Below are positions 1-12,034 of a stretch of 64,000 nucleotides of DNA, piece after piece. The notes beneath the pieces were generated by a model. The model did no database searches. It saw nothing but the letters and a program-made list of their open reading frames with translations, and was not told the origin of the DNA. The position numbers and the translations under genes were made by a program. Each line of letters starts with the position of its first letter. Position 1 is the first letter of the stretch. This DNA comes from Amanita rubescens (Eukaryota; Basidiomycota; Agaricomycetes; Agaricales; Amanitaceae): assembly GCA_015039365.1 (NCBI GenBank), contig WION01000150.1:1-64000 (forward strand), written 5' to 3'.

Positions 1-2553
1 GAGAAGAATGCGTGACTTACATGTTAAGGCAGTAGAAAGCCATCCACGCAGTTCCATCGGCCTGGCGCAGCGTACCGCCCGTTGGTAGGGGCTCTGATCT
101 ATTGAACGCACCAATGTTATCTAGGCCCAGAAAGCCACCCTCAAATACACCTTTGCCATCTTGATCTTTCCTGTTAACCCACCTAAACTGTACTCAGCTA
201 GAATAACGAGCCATGGGAGCTTAGGTACCAAGTAAAGTTCAGAAGGAGTTTCTGGAAGACGCGTTCCAAGAACGCAAGGTCCTCTTTCCCAGTCAACTTT
301 CGTTCAATCTTGAATACCCTGAACGTTGCCCTAGGATGGTACGTCAAGAGACGGTTGCATCTTCCGAGAAATTTGCATACCAAGCATGAACCGGAGGATT
401 AACATCGCTAAAATTCCATTCGTATGCCGGGATTTGACCGTCCGGCTTCATGTACCACTCGCGCGTCAAAAGATCGAGTTGCTTTTTCGCAAATGAGGAA
501 TCCACAATTGCAAGAGGGATGCAATGGAATGCCGTATCCCAGGCAGCAAAGAAAGGATATTCCCATCTGCATGAAAGTTATTTAGAATCTTAAAAATTGG
601 CCCAAAAACACGTACTTGTCAGGCATGGACAAAATGTCCTCGATATGCAAGTGCTTCCATTGCTAACGCCGCAGGTTAGCCGATAACATTTCATCTGTAA
701 TTTGATTCGTACCCAGTTTCGCACCCCCTTCCGCTCAGGAGGCGGCGTGGGTTGAGCAGGGTCCCCCTCCAACCATTCTTTCTGAATAAAGCGATAGAAT
801 TGTTTCGTCCAGAGCATCCCTCCAAGAGCCTGCCTCATAATTTGCTTCAGGTCATCAGTTATAGGACCAAGCGCAAATGAGTTGTAAATTCATCGGCCTC
901 CTGGCGTCGTTCTTCTATGGCATCATCGAATAGTATTTCGTCCTCCAGGGTAGGGTCCTTGCCAATCCGCGAAGGGGTAAGCTTTAACCGTACGACCGCA
1001 CATCCTCCATTTCCTGGAACATCGCGAAAAACATAATGCGCGGCAGATTTTGTCCCCTTCTGCTCTGGATTGACAAAGGATCCGGATAAACTAGCTGGGA
1101 ATGGTGTACAGGGTCCTTCCTCCGGAACGTCAGGTCGTTCGTTCCCAAAACTTGACGCAGTCCGGGAACGGATCCTGGGGGAGAAAAAGCTTTCAGGTTG
1201 GGACTCGGACGTAGGAGGTCTATGAGACGGGATAATATGATCATGGAAGGCGTCCTTCACGAACGGAGATTCATTGGTCCCGCCATACAACCTACTGAAA
1301 TTTGTGTTGTTTTCCGTAAACAGCAGCTCAGGTTGTACGGCAATCTGCTTCAGGATCAACTTCAAAGTTATTATCGGGGCCGACAGGTGGCGGTGATGGC
1401 AAACAGAAGAGATGTGTTTTATGGAGTGAAGGGTGGCGAACAGTGATGCAGTTTATGTCATCCACGCCCCTGACAGAGCCCGTGAGCGACGGCATGGGTG
1501 GTTTTTCAAGCGGCCATGACCAAGTATTGGGAAACCAAAGCTGTGGAATAACGTGCAGCGTTGCTCGATCTGGGCCGCGATTGTACGATGTGATTCGCAC
1601 AAAGATACTATCTGGGTCTTCCTCCGCCTTGGCATACTATATGCGCGTCGGTCAGTCCAACGATTGTTGCAGGTCCACATTTACTCACCTCAACGAATAC
1701 ATCCCAATAGCGGTCTTCGTCAAACGCGTCCGTGTCCAAGATTTCGTACTCGGGCACGTCTCTACCTCTGCTCTGACTCTCGGTTACAAGTTGTTCAGTA
1801 AGGAACCTTCTTTGGGGATACTTGTACAAGAACTTCATATAAGAATGTGTCGGCGTCGAATCGAGGTAGTAATACAGTTCCTTCACGTCTTCGCCATGGT
1901 TCCCTTGATGGCCAGTAACGCCAAACAGCCGCTCCTTCAAGATCGGGTCCTCATTGTTCCAAAGCGACAACGCAAAACACAAACGCTGATGGTTGTCGGA
2001 AATACCCGCTATACCATCTTCGCCCCACCTATATGCGCGTGATCTCGCGTGTTCATGAGGGAAATGACTCCAGGCATCTCCATTTGCTGAATAGTCCTCG
2101 CGGACCGTGGCCTGGAATGAAAGAACGTTTGATAAGCACGCAAAGAAGTTCGGCCGTATCGCTCCACGCGCCCAATGAATTAATTATAACGGTACCCACC
2201 CATTGTCTATCGCTCAGATAGGGGCCCCATCGCTTCCAGTGTTTCTCGCGATCGTCATCCTGTTGGAGGCGATGCTTTTCTGCACCTTTGTATGCTGCGC
2301 CTAACGCCTCGGCGAGTCGCTGGCGATGCGATCTAGGTTGCTCGGCCTCTGCAGTGGCTTTGGCCGCCCCATCTGTAGGCTTGAGCTTGGGCGGGGCCTG
2401 GGCCTGAGCCTGCGTCGGGAAAGGAATCTTGTTCGGAATGCTAATCGTCAAGGCAGGCGAGTCAGAACGATCGTTAAGCTCTGGCTCTGACTCTGGCGTC
2501 GACTCGCCCCTGCGAAAGATTTTTTCTTGCATTTTCTTGACCGCTGAGGCCAT
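1..2553 (-). CDS. GH63-like glycosidase of the YMR196W type (3' end outside window)
   Basis: The first exons encode a basic, disordered leader (about residues 1-100) followed by the conserved block with [17 protein letters not shown], then [15 protein letters not shown] and [20 protein letters not shown]. These strings are hallmarks of the fungal GH63-related family that includes yeast YMR196W. Further exons toward position 1 carry [19 protein letters not shown] and [20 protein letters not shown], which belong to the (alpha/alpha)6-barrel catalytic region. Family members are thought to hydrolyse alpha-glucosides or related glycosides; the natural substrate is not certain. The start at 2553 is the first ATG of the frame. 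Several introns of about 50 nt are visible, for example near 200-240 where FTW joins WVNRKDQDG. The C-terminal part lies beyond the left edge, so the length is unknown. The family call is firm; the reaction is inferred. Confidence 0.85.
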
Positions 2554-2994
2554 GGTGGGTGAAGGTGGTCAAGAGCAAGCCTGGAATGAAAGGAATGGGC
2601 AAACAACCCTTTGTCCACTCATGAACGCCACCGATGACGACACGACGTATCTTCTTGCCTAATGAGGCAATCATCATATTCAAAAACTATTGATCGAACG
2701 AATAGATAGAAATCCTAATCGTGTTATAGTATAATAATAGTCCTCGTGTTTTCGGCGGACGCGCCTTGCTGTGCAAAGAAAGATAAGTGCATGCATATCC
2801 CAATCACTGAAATAAAATAAGTTTGGCTTGGTCGTATCAAGGGTATAGATGAGGTAACAAAAGTAGATATATGGGAAGGATAGCATAACTGATTTACGAA
2901 CCATCACAGGCCTACCCGTACCGCGCGGCGAAAACGGGGGGCCGCCAAGGTCTGATGATATAAGTAGATTTCATATTTCATGAGTGGAAGACGC
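2554..2994. other. Intergenic, about 440 bp
   Basis: This lies between the start of the GH63-like gene and the stop of the RhoGAP gene, both on the minus strand. It should hold the 5' leader and promoter of the former and the 3' UTR of the latter. It is AT-rich around 2680-2900. I see no conserved open reading frame or clear named element. Confidence 0.5.
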
Positions 2995-5900
2995 TTATCG
3001 CTTCCTGTCTTGCAGCCGGATGCGCTCAATGTCGGCTGCCAACAGGACGCTGTGAGTCCAATCGCCTTCACTGCCAAGCTCCTGGTCCAAAATGCCTAGA
3101 TGGTTAGATGACGGCGAAGTCGCCGGCCGCCTGGGCGTGGGTCGAAGATGGCTAGTCTTGGCTGGTTCTGGGGTGGAACGAGCGGACCGCGTTGGGGGGA
3201 ACATCGAGCTTGTCGTCGAGTCAGCACGATACCGGTCGGCAATGGGAGTCCCGGTCTTGGTGGTTTCCACGGTCAGGGCATCTTCGGTCTCTTCCTGGAA
3301 ACTGTCCGTGCGAGAAGAACTAACTTGGATTCCAGTCCCAAATCTGAATGGCGAATGCTCGAATGGCGAGCTTACCACAGGTGGCAGGGTATAAACACTT
3401 CCTTGGGGTGCTGTTACCGCAGATTGAGGCGTTGACACAGAGGAATCACTGGCTGAATGCGGTGCCGTAACCGCGTCGTTGTTGATGATGGGATTAGAGA
3501 TGCTCGTTTTGGAAATACCCCGCAGTGAACAATTGGAATGTTTTGAAGATACGAAAATTTGTAAAGACGGTTTCTTCATTTTCGGCCGTCGCGGTAGGGA
3601 AGAATTCGAATGTAACGAAGTGGTGGGTGATGGAGGTTCATTTAGTGCAGAAGGGGTCGCGTTCATGGGAGCAATGTGGAGCATGGATAAAAAAGGCGAC
3701 GACCGCCGCTTTAACGGGGTACTTGCGGGTAAAGACGGAAAATGGACAGGGCCAGTGTGCGACATTGAGTCGTTGATTATGTATTTTGTTGACTCGGGAG
3801 CCATCACATCAGACATACTCTCCACATCTTGTTCTGCCTTACCCTCATCTATCGGCAGATGAGGTAAAGAAGGCTGTCCAGATGACGTTGCAGGTGTCGC
3901 CAATGATTCAACTGAAGATGTCATTGGCGGAGTCGATGATGGAGACATTTCGTTCGGCGACTTGTCAGACGACAAAAAGGAATTGTCCATGGATGAATCA
4001 ACAGAGCTGGACAACTCATGGAGCAGCAGCGACGTGGAAGAGCAGCTGCACTCTGCATCCATATATACCGTTGATTCAGGGTCACGCCTTGGGCGCGGGG
4101 ACGGTCTACGCCTCGCTAACCCCTCTACAAGATCAATAGATCCTTCTGCAGACGCTTGATGATCAGACAGTGAAGACGTATGATCCTCCGACGTTCGGAT
4201 ACCTCCTGACAGGCTCTCACGTTCGACCATCCCGTCCGGTGCGTCGGAATAAATTTCTGATGTTGAGCTGGCGGAACTGCCAGCTTTTTCCCTCTTGACA
4301 TCCATGATCGGTGTCTCCATTTCCTCGTCCCATATTTCTTTAGTCTCGCACAAGATCTTCAACAGAGGCGGCGTAATCTGGACGCTGGGGTAAAAGACGA
4401 GTAACAGGTTCGATAAGGGCATCTTTGTCTCTTTCTCATTCGTGGAAGTGGCGTTGATGACGTCAACCAGTGTGCGAAGTAAGTGGCGATTCTCTTCTGG
4501 AAGCTGAGAGATTAGAGCTCTTATCGCTCTTATGAGGGAGTTAGAAGGAGGGCGCATATCTTTAAATGAAGTCACGGCCAACGTAGACAAAGAAGGCGGT
4601 TTCTTCATCCCAGGAGGAAGGCTGCCAGGCTTGGGTCCAGAAGGCAGGCCCAGACCATGACTCGCAGGCTTAACATCAGCGTTACGAGGCTTCGACTCGG
4701 TTGCAGCACCAGCTGCAGCTGTCTCCTGCTCCACAAGACCCTCAAAGTAAGGTAATAGAACTGGCGTCAACATGTGCTCTGGCACTGGTCATGCTGCGTT
4801 AGCAGCAAGAAGCCCAAGGTAAGCAATTAACTCACATTCCCGGAAGAAGGCCTTGAACACCGAGGCCACTGCATGAGGATCCAAGTCTCCAGGTTCACAT
4901 GATGCCAAGTCGTAGTCGGCACCTACGATCAAGGAGTTAGCACGACGGTGCAATTCAAGCAACGGGTTCAACCCACCTTTGTCAAACTCGGAACGTAACG
5001 CCGATACATGTTTAGGCCTGCCGCCCACACTACGCAACGAATGGTCAGACACACTGCCCACTTAGAGGGGCACGTTGGACTCACCGAAACAAACCCTCTT
5101 CTTCAACTCCCCATACCAATATATGCTGTGCACACCGCACAATGACAGCGGGCAAACGCCGCTCCTCGAGTGCCTTCTCCACATCCCGCATTTTCGACCT
5201 TTTCTCCGTGTCCGCGGCCCTTACCCATTCCCCAGCGCGCCGACCTTCACCAGCAGGCGGGGTAACGCCAATGGCAGTTTCTCTCACAGCCATCTTGAGC
5301 TCCTTTGCAAAGACGACACCAGATCCTTTGAAAGGCGCTCTCAGCATCAACCCCAGCACAGGCCCGGAAGGTACACCCAAGTGGTCAATGTCTGACGCCG
5401 ATGTAGAGGCTAAACTTGGCGTGACACTCCAGGTCCCAGAAGGCGCCTCGGGTGTCCGCCGTCTAGCCCAACCCATTGGCGAATAAGGATGACTGGCGGA
5501 TGACGACTGATTAGAGTTGGTCCGTGTCAGATTCTGTCCATCGGATGTCGTCGAGGGGTAGCCAGAGGCAGTTGCTGAGTTGCTGGAACTGGAACTGATG
5601 CCCATGGCTCTCCCCATTCGGCCAACGGCACCACGGAATACACGTCCAGCGGATGGTGCCAAGCTACTCGTCATGCTAATGGCACGGGGAGCCGGCGGGA
5701 GGTGGGATGGCGAATTCGACATGATTGTAGGAAGTTGCATTTGCGGAGGGAGAGGAGGAAGTTTGCGCTCAAAGGGCGAAGGATTTGTCCATGAAGAGAG
5801 TTTGCCACGAAGGTTTTGCCCAACTTGCGAACGCGGAGCAGGAACGGGCCCGGTTTGACCAGTGGCTGACGTCTGGACTATCTTCGGAACTTCTTTGGCA

Positions 5901-7306
5901 ACACTCGGTGTCAGTGGCGATATTGGTGGTGGCATTCCTTCTGTCACGGAGTACGATGGGTATTTAATTTCTGACAGAGATAGGGTAGGGTGGTGAGCAG
6001 GTGGTGATGGTGGCTGCGTTTTAGAAGCGTAAGGACCTAAATTGAAAGATAACGATCGTCTGCTCTTTGTTTTAAGCGAGGCTTCAGGTGATCCTTTTTG
6101 TGGCGTGGTGATGATGGTGGGCGGTCTTGATGCATCTACCGCGTCCTGGTCCTTGCACGTATCATCATCCTCTTCTAGCATGGTAAAATCTCCATCAGCA
6201 ATCAGCGCACTAATCCTGACTGGCTTGATGGTGTGATTAGATTGCAGCGATTCAGCCATGGAAACTGGCCGGGACGCGCGATTGCTGGCCGTTCCAGGTC
6301 GAATAGTGTGGTAGCTCATGGTAGAGTCGCTCTTCCGCCTTGACTCTTTGATGTCAGCCACCACGATACCTTCCGACTTGACCGCGTCAGCCTCCTTCGG
6401 TTTCAGCCTCGGTACTTCGTGCCCCGTGTCGGCTTCCCTGGACTCCGGAAGGGTCTTTGATCTTACCCCTTGCGTACCCTGTTCCTTGTCCTTTTCGTTG
6501 ATATATATAAGGGTAACGGCACTAGTTATTCCAGGACTCAAGGGAATGACAGAACTGCGGCTATCTGGGCTAGCAACCGATTGACTACGCGATGGCACCT
6601 GCTCCAGCGTGTGAGAAGATGAGAGAACTGGAGTCTCATTTGTCACCAAATATTGTGGCGAAGGGCGGGGTTTGGGCGGAGGTGTAGGAGGGGTAGGAGA
6701 CAAAGGTATGAGCTGGTCTGCGGCCATCATGAGCGTCGGGTTACTGGAATTTGAAGGTACCCTGCCCTTGGACGAAGACGACGTCAGTGGCACGCATGAT
6801 TCGACACGTAAATGCCGGAATTGCTGTTCTTGGGCCTGCTGTCGCACTTCGTGCTGAACTTCCCTCTTATTACCAAACCCGAACAATTGCGAGACATCCT
6901 CTGATTTCTTGCGACGACTGACGATGGCGCGTTTTAATCTACTGCCACCAGCTAGAGCAGCTTGGAAGCCTTTTGAAGCAACGGAGACTGACGAAGAGGA
7001 GGTAGGGGGACTAGGAATGCTGGGAGAGGGAGCTGTGCTATGCCCCTGTCCCATGAAAGCAAAGGGAAGTGAGGAGGAGCGGGGAGCGAGGTTGGGAAGA
7101 GGACGGGTATTAAGGGAAGGGAGTTTAGGTATCGTAGGAGGGTGATCCGCTGCGGAAGAGTAGGAGGATGAAGTAGCCGGCTCGTCAGCAGAGGAACGAC
7201 GGGTTCGCATGTCTTGAGCAGGATCTGTTATTGGCAATGAGGCAGAGGTAGCGTGGCCGGCGCGAGTAGCCGTGCCAACAGACTCGCTCGTGGCTTGAAC
7301 CGGCAT
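2995..7306 (-). CDS. RhoGAP-domain protein, large and mostly disordered
   Basis: The protein is about 1,400 residues in three exons. The first (7306-5081) encodes about 740 residues rich in Ser, Pro and Thr, with no fold visible until its end. A RhoGAP domain then begins with PAVIVRCAQHILVWGVEEEG and runs across the intron into GLFRVSDHSLRSVGG, where the Arg of GLFR is the expected catalytic arginine finger. After a second short intron, FRELPEHMLTPVLLPYFEGL continues the domain, followed by an inserted low-complexity stretch and LISQLPEENRHLLRTLVDVI. TKMPLSNLLLVFYPSVQ matches the conserved helix usually written NKMxxxNLAxxFxP. The remaining 400 or so residues are again Ser-rich. The role is GTP hydrolysis on a Rho/Cdc42-type GTPase, probably in polarity or the actin cytoskeleton. 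The insertion inside the domain (about 60 residues, Pro/Lys rich) is unusual. The exact GTPase partner cannot be told. Confidence 0.88.
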
Positions 7307-7561
7307 TGTGAAGAGATACTAGATTTTAGGGTCGTCTGTAGATGTTAACTTTTAATGGGACACTAGAGACGAGAAAAGCTTACAGGAGATTGAACATTCA
7401 GATTGGCGAGAAGAGAAAGCCGTGTCCGCGAAACAAGGAACGCACCCCCGCACGCACGCGCTGAGCCGAACGCCCGTCGGGAAGAGGCGGCCAAACTGAT
7501 GGGCATCAATCACAAACTACACTTATCTACAAGTCTATATATCGCTAGTCTCTACTCTACC

Positions 7562-9111
7562 TCATCCCCGGATAAGAAACTCTTTCACCTGTGGGAGATA
7601 ATTATCAGCTCCTGACCTCGACTTTTTGCTCCATTACTCACAAGTTCATATGTGAAAAAAGAAGTGGCGATGCTCGGTGCTACTTTGACTAATATCTTTT
7701 GATGAGCCGTTATCTGCCGCGACAATCACCACTTACGGAGATTCGGCCACAATCCTCGATACAGGCCGGCCACACCCTCCGTCCGGAGCGTGCTGCTTAG
7801 CGCGTCCAGTGCACCACCATATTTTATCGAACCATCCTTCATACCGGTCACCTGCATCTTCCGTCGTAGTACGTCAAACGGATAGGTCACTGTCTGGGAT
7901 ATCGAACCTGCCGATAACGTCGCGTCCGAATGTCAGCATGTCACGCGTCAAGAGGAGGTACACACCTGCCAAGGCACCGCACGCTAGCTTCCTTGGGATG
8001 CTGCTCTTCCCTGGCGGTGTAATGATTCCCCTTAGAGCCTCATAGGAAGCGAAATTGAGTCCAACATATGGGGCTACTCCAACCGCAGTTGTCACCAACC
8101 CTCGGTAAAGAGCACGTATTCCACCTTCTTCCCGCATGATTTTCATTGTCATTCCCACGATAGTGAGGTCTGCCTTTGAAAAGGCTGATGATGTGTGATA
8201 AGCTGCAGACGCAAGAGACACAGATTTGGCGACCAATGGCGTGGCCCCAAGGGCTGGAGCGGCCTTGGGCTGCACTGAAAGACTAACTGATGCGGTTGCT
8301 ATTGAAAGTCGTGATCTAACCAGATCCAGTGGATATGTCGCACCTGGACCGAAAATCTGGTCAACACATAACACTACTTTTGGCAAAAGTTAAAACGACT
8401 AACATACGGAGGTGATCCCTGCCAAAGCTCCCGATGCTAATCGTTTCGGGGTATCGAGTTCCCTTGTTCCGTGTACTGTAAACCACTATGGGCAATGTCA
8501 AACCAGGGGTAAATGCCAGTAATAGATAGTGATCACCTTCTTCAATTGCTCGTAGGTGGTAAATTGAACGGCGCTGGATCAATTTTTTTTTTCAGGATAG
8601 CCGAGTCAACCAACTCCGCACCTCACCCACCTGTAGGGTACAATTCTAATGCAATTGATTCCATTCCCTCTCATGAAACCTTGAAACCCTTCTTCCTTGA
8701 ACATTCGCACCAAACTCCTCCAAACGCCCTGGTACTGCGAATCAGAACCACGCGGTTGAACTTGCCTGAACGCATGTCAGCACGGACGGACCATGAACCC
8801 AACTCAATTCACGCACTGTATGATCTTCAACCTCTCCAATGGACTAACCACAGTCCGCGAGGCAGCGCCAGCACATCCTCCAGCTGGTGGCGCAGGTCAA
8901 CGCCACTTATCACGCGAGGGCAGAACGACGCACCAATAAAGTAGGATATTATTTCCGGGGTAACATAGGTAGAAAACAGTCGTGCCAAGTTAAATGATTG
9001 TCGTCGCGCCAGAGCCTGGTCTTCGCCATTCGAGGCGTCGGCCACAGCGGAAGTAGATTGTGTCATGATAGGTATACAGGGTATTTCTGTGGGGATATCC
9101 TGGGCATCCAA
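7562..9111 (-). CDS. Mitochondrial carrier, YPR011C-like (probable APS/PAPS transporter group)
   Basis: Exon joining gives a complete carrier with three repeats. Repeat one has GGCAGAASRTVVSPLERLKI, repeat two has GPGATYPLDLVRSRLSIATAS, and repeat three has TVTYPFDVLRRKMQVTG. The three PxD/ExxK/R signatures (PLERLK, PLDLVR, PFDVLR) are all present. The strings RGNGINCIRIVPYSAVQFTTYEQLK and GLVTTAVGVAPYVGLNFASYE resemble yeast YPR011C, a mitochondrial carrier of adenosine phosphosulfates, more than the ATP-Mg/Pi carriers with EF hands. It should sit in the inner mitochondrial membrane with six helices. The last exon is tiny and gives ELVKEFLIRG before the stop at 7562. The ATG at 9111 is the longest start; the ATG at 9066 is an alternative. 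At least seven introns were placed by eye. The carrier family is certain, the substrate is inferred. Confidence 0.88.
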
Positions 9112-9530
9112 GCCTGAGCAAGCCCAAATCTAGAGTGAATAGGAGAGCTTTGAGGACAAAGAGAGGCGTCTATAGACCAGGGAGGAGACAGCGACTGACA
9201 AAGACAAGGAGCATTGACCGCAAGTCCTTTGCGTCCGAATTCGTCGTTCGTTTCCGTTCCGACGCCCACGTGCGCGCTGCGCGCCTGACCCTCGGCCCTG
9301 GCTCGAGGCCGGTCGTCCTTTCGCCTCCATTATATGAATAAACCCAATACAGCGGGATGATCTAAAAGCAGTGTAGAATCTATAGATCAATCGACGTACC
9401 CAAAACACGTTTTTAATTATTAAAGTAACGAATGTACAGGAGGTCAATCTCTTCTTCTACAAGTCCGAGCTGTCAACAACAAAACACGTATCATACAAAT
9501 AAAATAGAAAAAGATGAAAGGGGCATCTTA
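9112..9530. other. Intergenic, about 420 bp
   Basis: The region upstream of the carrier gene and downstream of the membrane glycoprotein gene. Short open frames exist on both strands (for example around 9130-9450) but show no family resemblance. It presumably holds the carrier promoter and the neighbour's 3' UTR. Confidence 0.45.
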
Positions 9531-11233
9531 TCATCCTGTCAAAGAACCCCCAGAGCCGACTTTTGAGGTACGTTCATCGGAATGGCTGGCCTTGCGCCCT
9601 CTAAAAGACTCGTTTAATAAACTTCAACGCAAACCAAATCGGCTTACATGAATCAATGACGCTTGAGAAGTTACATTTGGGTATTCGAGATAGCGTTGAT
9701 CAACCATGGAAGACTGTGCGGGTGAAAATCCAGTAGGCGAATCTCCCATTCCGGGACCCATAGCCTGGAAAGTTGCATGCGTCGTCCGATTGTTGCGGCT
9801 CCTCTTTTGCACCACGATGTACAGGACAACGAATACGGCCGCAGCCACCACAGCAACTGTACCTAGAACAATGCCTATAATGTCACCAGTAGACAGGCTT
9901 ATGGGCACGATTTTAGTTCAGGATCCTCGATGGCACAGGGAAACAAGCTTACGCAGAACTGTTATTACTGAATGGCCGGTAAGCAAACGAAAGGCAAGAA
10001 TCTGGATTATACACACCTGCTACTCAAGTTGCTACCTGAGCTACCTGAGCCACCTTGAGCCACCAGTAAAGCCTGCCGTACCACTGCAACACGCGGTTCA
10101 GCAATTAAGATGAAGCTCAAAGACACCAGTCACTTACTTGCTGCTACTTGACCCGCTCCCCGTTGTTGCTGTGTCATATATGTTTACATAGTCAATTGCA
10201 CATATTTGCTGCTGAACCGGTTGGCACCAAAACGTAAGCGTATGATTCCCCGACCCAAGGTTGTTGGCATGATAGAGCAACACTTGAAAGCCCGGCGTTG
10301 TGTTCGCGTTGTACGACACCGCGGTAGATTTGTCCATCTGGACAAGGTACGGCCCTCCAGTGGCGCCAACCGGACCATACAGTGAGATGGCTTCGCCTAA
10401 TTCCAAAAGTGAGTGATCGCCGTTATCGCTCAACAGTGCTTCGCATACCCTTGTTGCAAGTCAGATCCCATCAATTGAACCAGACAAAAAAAACTCACGG
10501 AAAATGTAAATTCCACCGAGGCATTGAACGTCGATGTCGAACTAGCGATTAACGTGTCACCAGAGTCAAACCAAAAAAAATCAAGTAATTGCGACTCACT
10601 GTCCCGTTCCAGCAAAATACTTGCCAGCGTCCGTTGGGGAAGCGGACCAGTCACTTCCTGAATATTTGAACGCGGAATCAGTGTCATCCACGGTGATAAT
10701 GCCAAGTGGATCATTGGCATTGCCAAACGTCGCCTTCCAAGTTACCTGCCAATACGCGTGTCATCTCTCACCCAAACCAAATCCTTAGAAAAGATTCATA
10801 CAAAGTCAATGTCCAAATACAGGTTATCACCCAAATTTTCTATAACCACTGTGTGATTGCCCTGGGAAAGACCGTTGGACTCGTAAAGGATCACTTGAAA
10901 GTTTCCATTGGCATTATAACCGCTTTGTGGACTCGAAGCCGCGCCATCCACTGTAACCTGGTAGTTTCCGTGATTACCCCGTTGAGCACCATACAACGTC
11001 ACGTCCGTGCCATTGTAAACAAATGTCATCGTGGTGTTCTGGGTGTTGGTCTTGGTAAAATCACTATCAGAGTAACTAGCAGAGAAAAAGGAAAGTCAGT
11101 CGTATAAGCACATTATACACGTCATGCAGTACCTCGAAGCCAGCGAATCGGACTGTGAAGATCCGGGCGTCCACCCATTACTGTACACCAGGAGGGGCGA
11201 GATGTTCTCAATGGTTGTGGTGAGTGTCGGCAT
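9531..11233 (-). CDS. Single-pass membrane protein with two galactose-binding-like repeats
   Basis: This is a member of a family common in agaricomycetes. The N-terminal exon reads MPTLTTTIENISPLLVYSNG, followed by a beta-rich module with FVYNGTDVTLYGAQRGNHG and ending LDIDFV. A second similar module contains GEAISLYGPVGATGGPYLV and ends AIDYVNIYD. The two modules therefore look like an internal duplication of a jelly-roll, carbohydrate-binding-like fold. A Gly/Ser linker (GGSGSSGSNLSS) precedes one strongly hydrophobic helix (IIGIVLGTVAVVAAAVFVVLYIVV), which is followed by basic QKRSRNN, so the C terminus is cytosolic. No cleavable signal peptide is visible; the single helix probably serves as a reverse anchor. 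The last exon gives GRKASHSDERTSKVGSGGSL before the stop at 9531. The binding partner is unknown. Splice joins near the C terminus are my own inference. Confidence 0.68.
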
Positions 11234-12034
11234 TGCAGCGGTGATTCACTGCTCTGGGAAACGCCTCTTGCAGGAATAAAGGCGGAGAAGAAATTTCTAT
11301 CATCACATTATTAGGTATACTTTGTCGGGTTGCTCGGCAGTGTAAGTGACATCAGTTTCAGTTCGCACATCCCGTAAACAAGATATGCAGGGCTGGTAGC
11401 CCTTGGGGTGCGCTTCAAAGCTTCATCCTTGGAGCCGCAACTTCGCCGACCATGATTCCAGAGACGTACTCCCCTTCATTATTCAAATTGTGATATCAAC
11501 GAAAGTACTTGAGCTGAGTTTTCTTCCGGGTTTTCGGCAAACATGATTGATGAGTTTGATTGACTGATCGAGATCAAGCATTGTGCTCATGCCCATTACG
11601 TATTATTATCCGTTGCACCGCACTTTAAAGCAGTACTCCTGGGTCACTATCAGGGCTGTGCAAAGAGTGGCATGGGTAAAAAGTTAGTTGAACTTTGCTC
11701 CGCTATACTAGCACCAGCGCACCATTTCCCATCGACCTGAACCCCTATAGTTCTTATATGAAGCCTGAGCGCTGAGCGCTGAGCCTCTACCTACATAATA
11801 TAGTAGATCCGTGCCGCTGTGGGGTATGAAATTTATGCTATTCCTTACAGCACATTCATCACTTCCGATTTGTGGCACAATAGAGATTCGCCACGACAGA
11901 CATGCATGCCACTCTTGACTCATGCTTTCAGTTTCAAGTTCCATTCTTAACGCGCCGTGCGCATCTAACAGCACTTGCCATTATGATGTACAATGTAATA
12001 CAAACCGAATATTAATAAGGCATGAAATAGAATG
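11234..12034. other. Intergenic, about 800 bp
   Basis: This lies upstream of the membrane glycoprotein gene and downstream of the BTB gene. An open frame on the minus strand at about 11708-11974 has no recognisable features and is judged chance. A short triplicated motif (gagcgct, three times) sits at about 11765-11785. Otherwise I see nothing beyond presumed promoter and 3' UTR sequence. Confidence 0.4.

Noticed and set aside
9130..9447. Possible small genes in both strands around 9.1-9.4 kb
   Set aside because: Mirror-image open frames without motifs, in the expected promoter region of the carrier gene.
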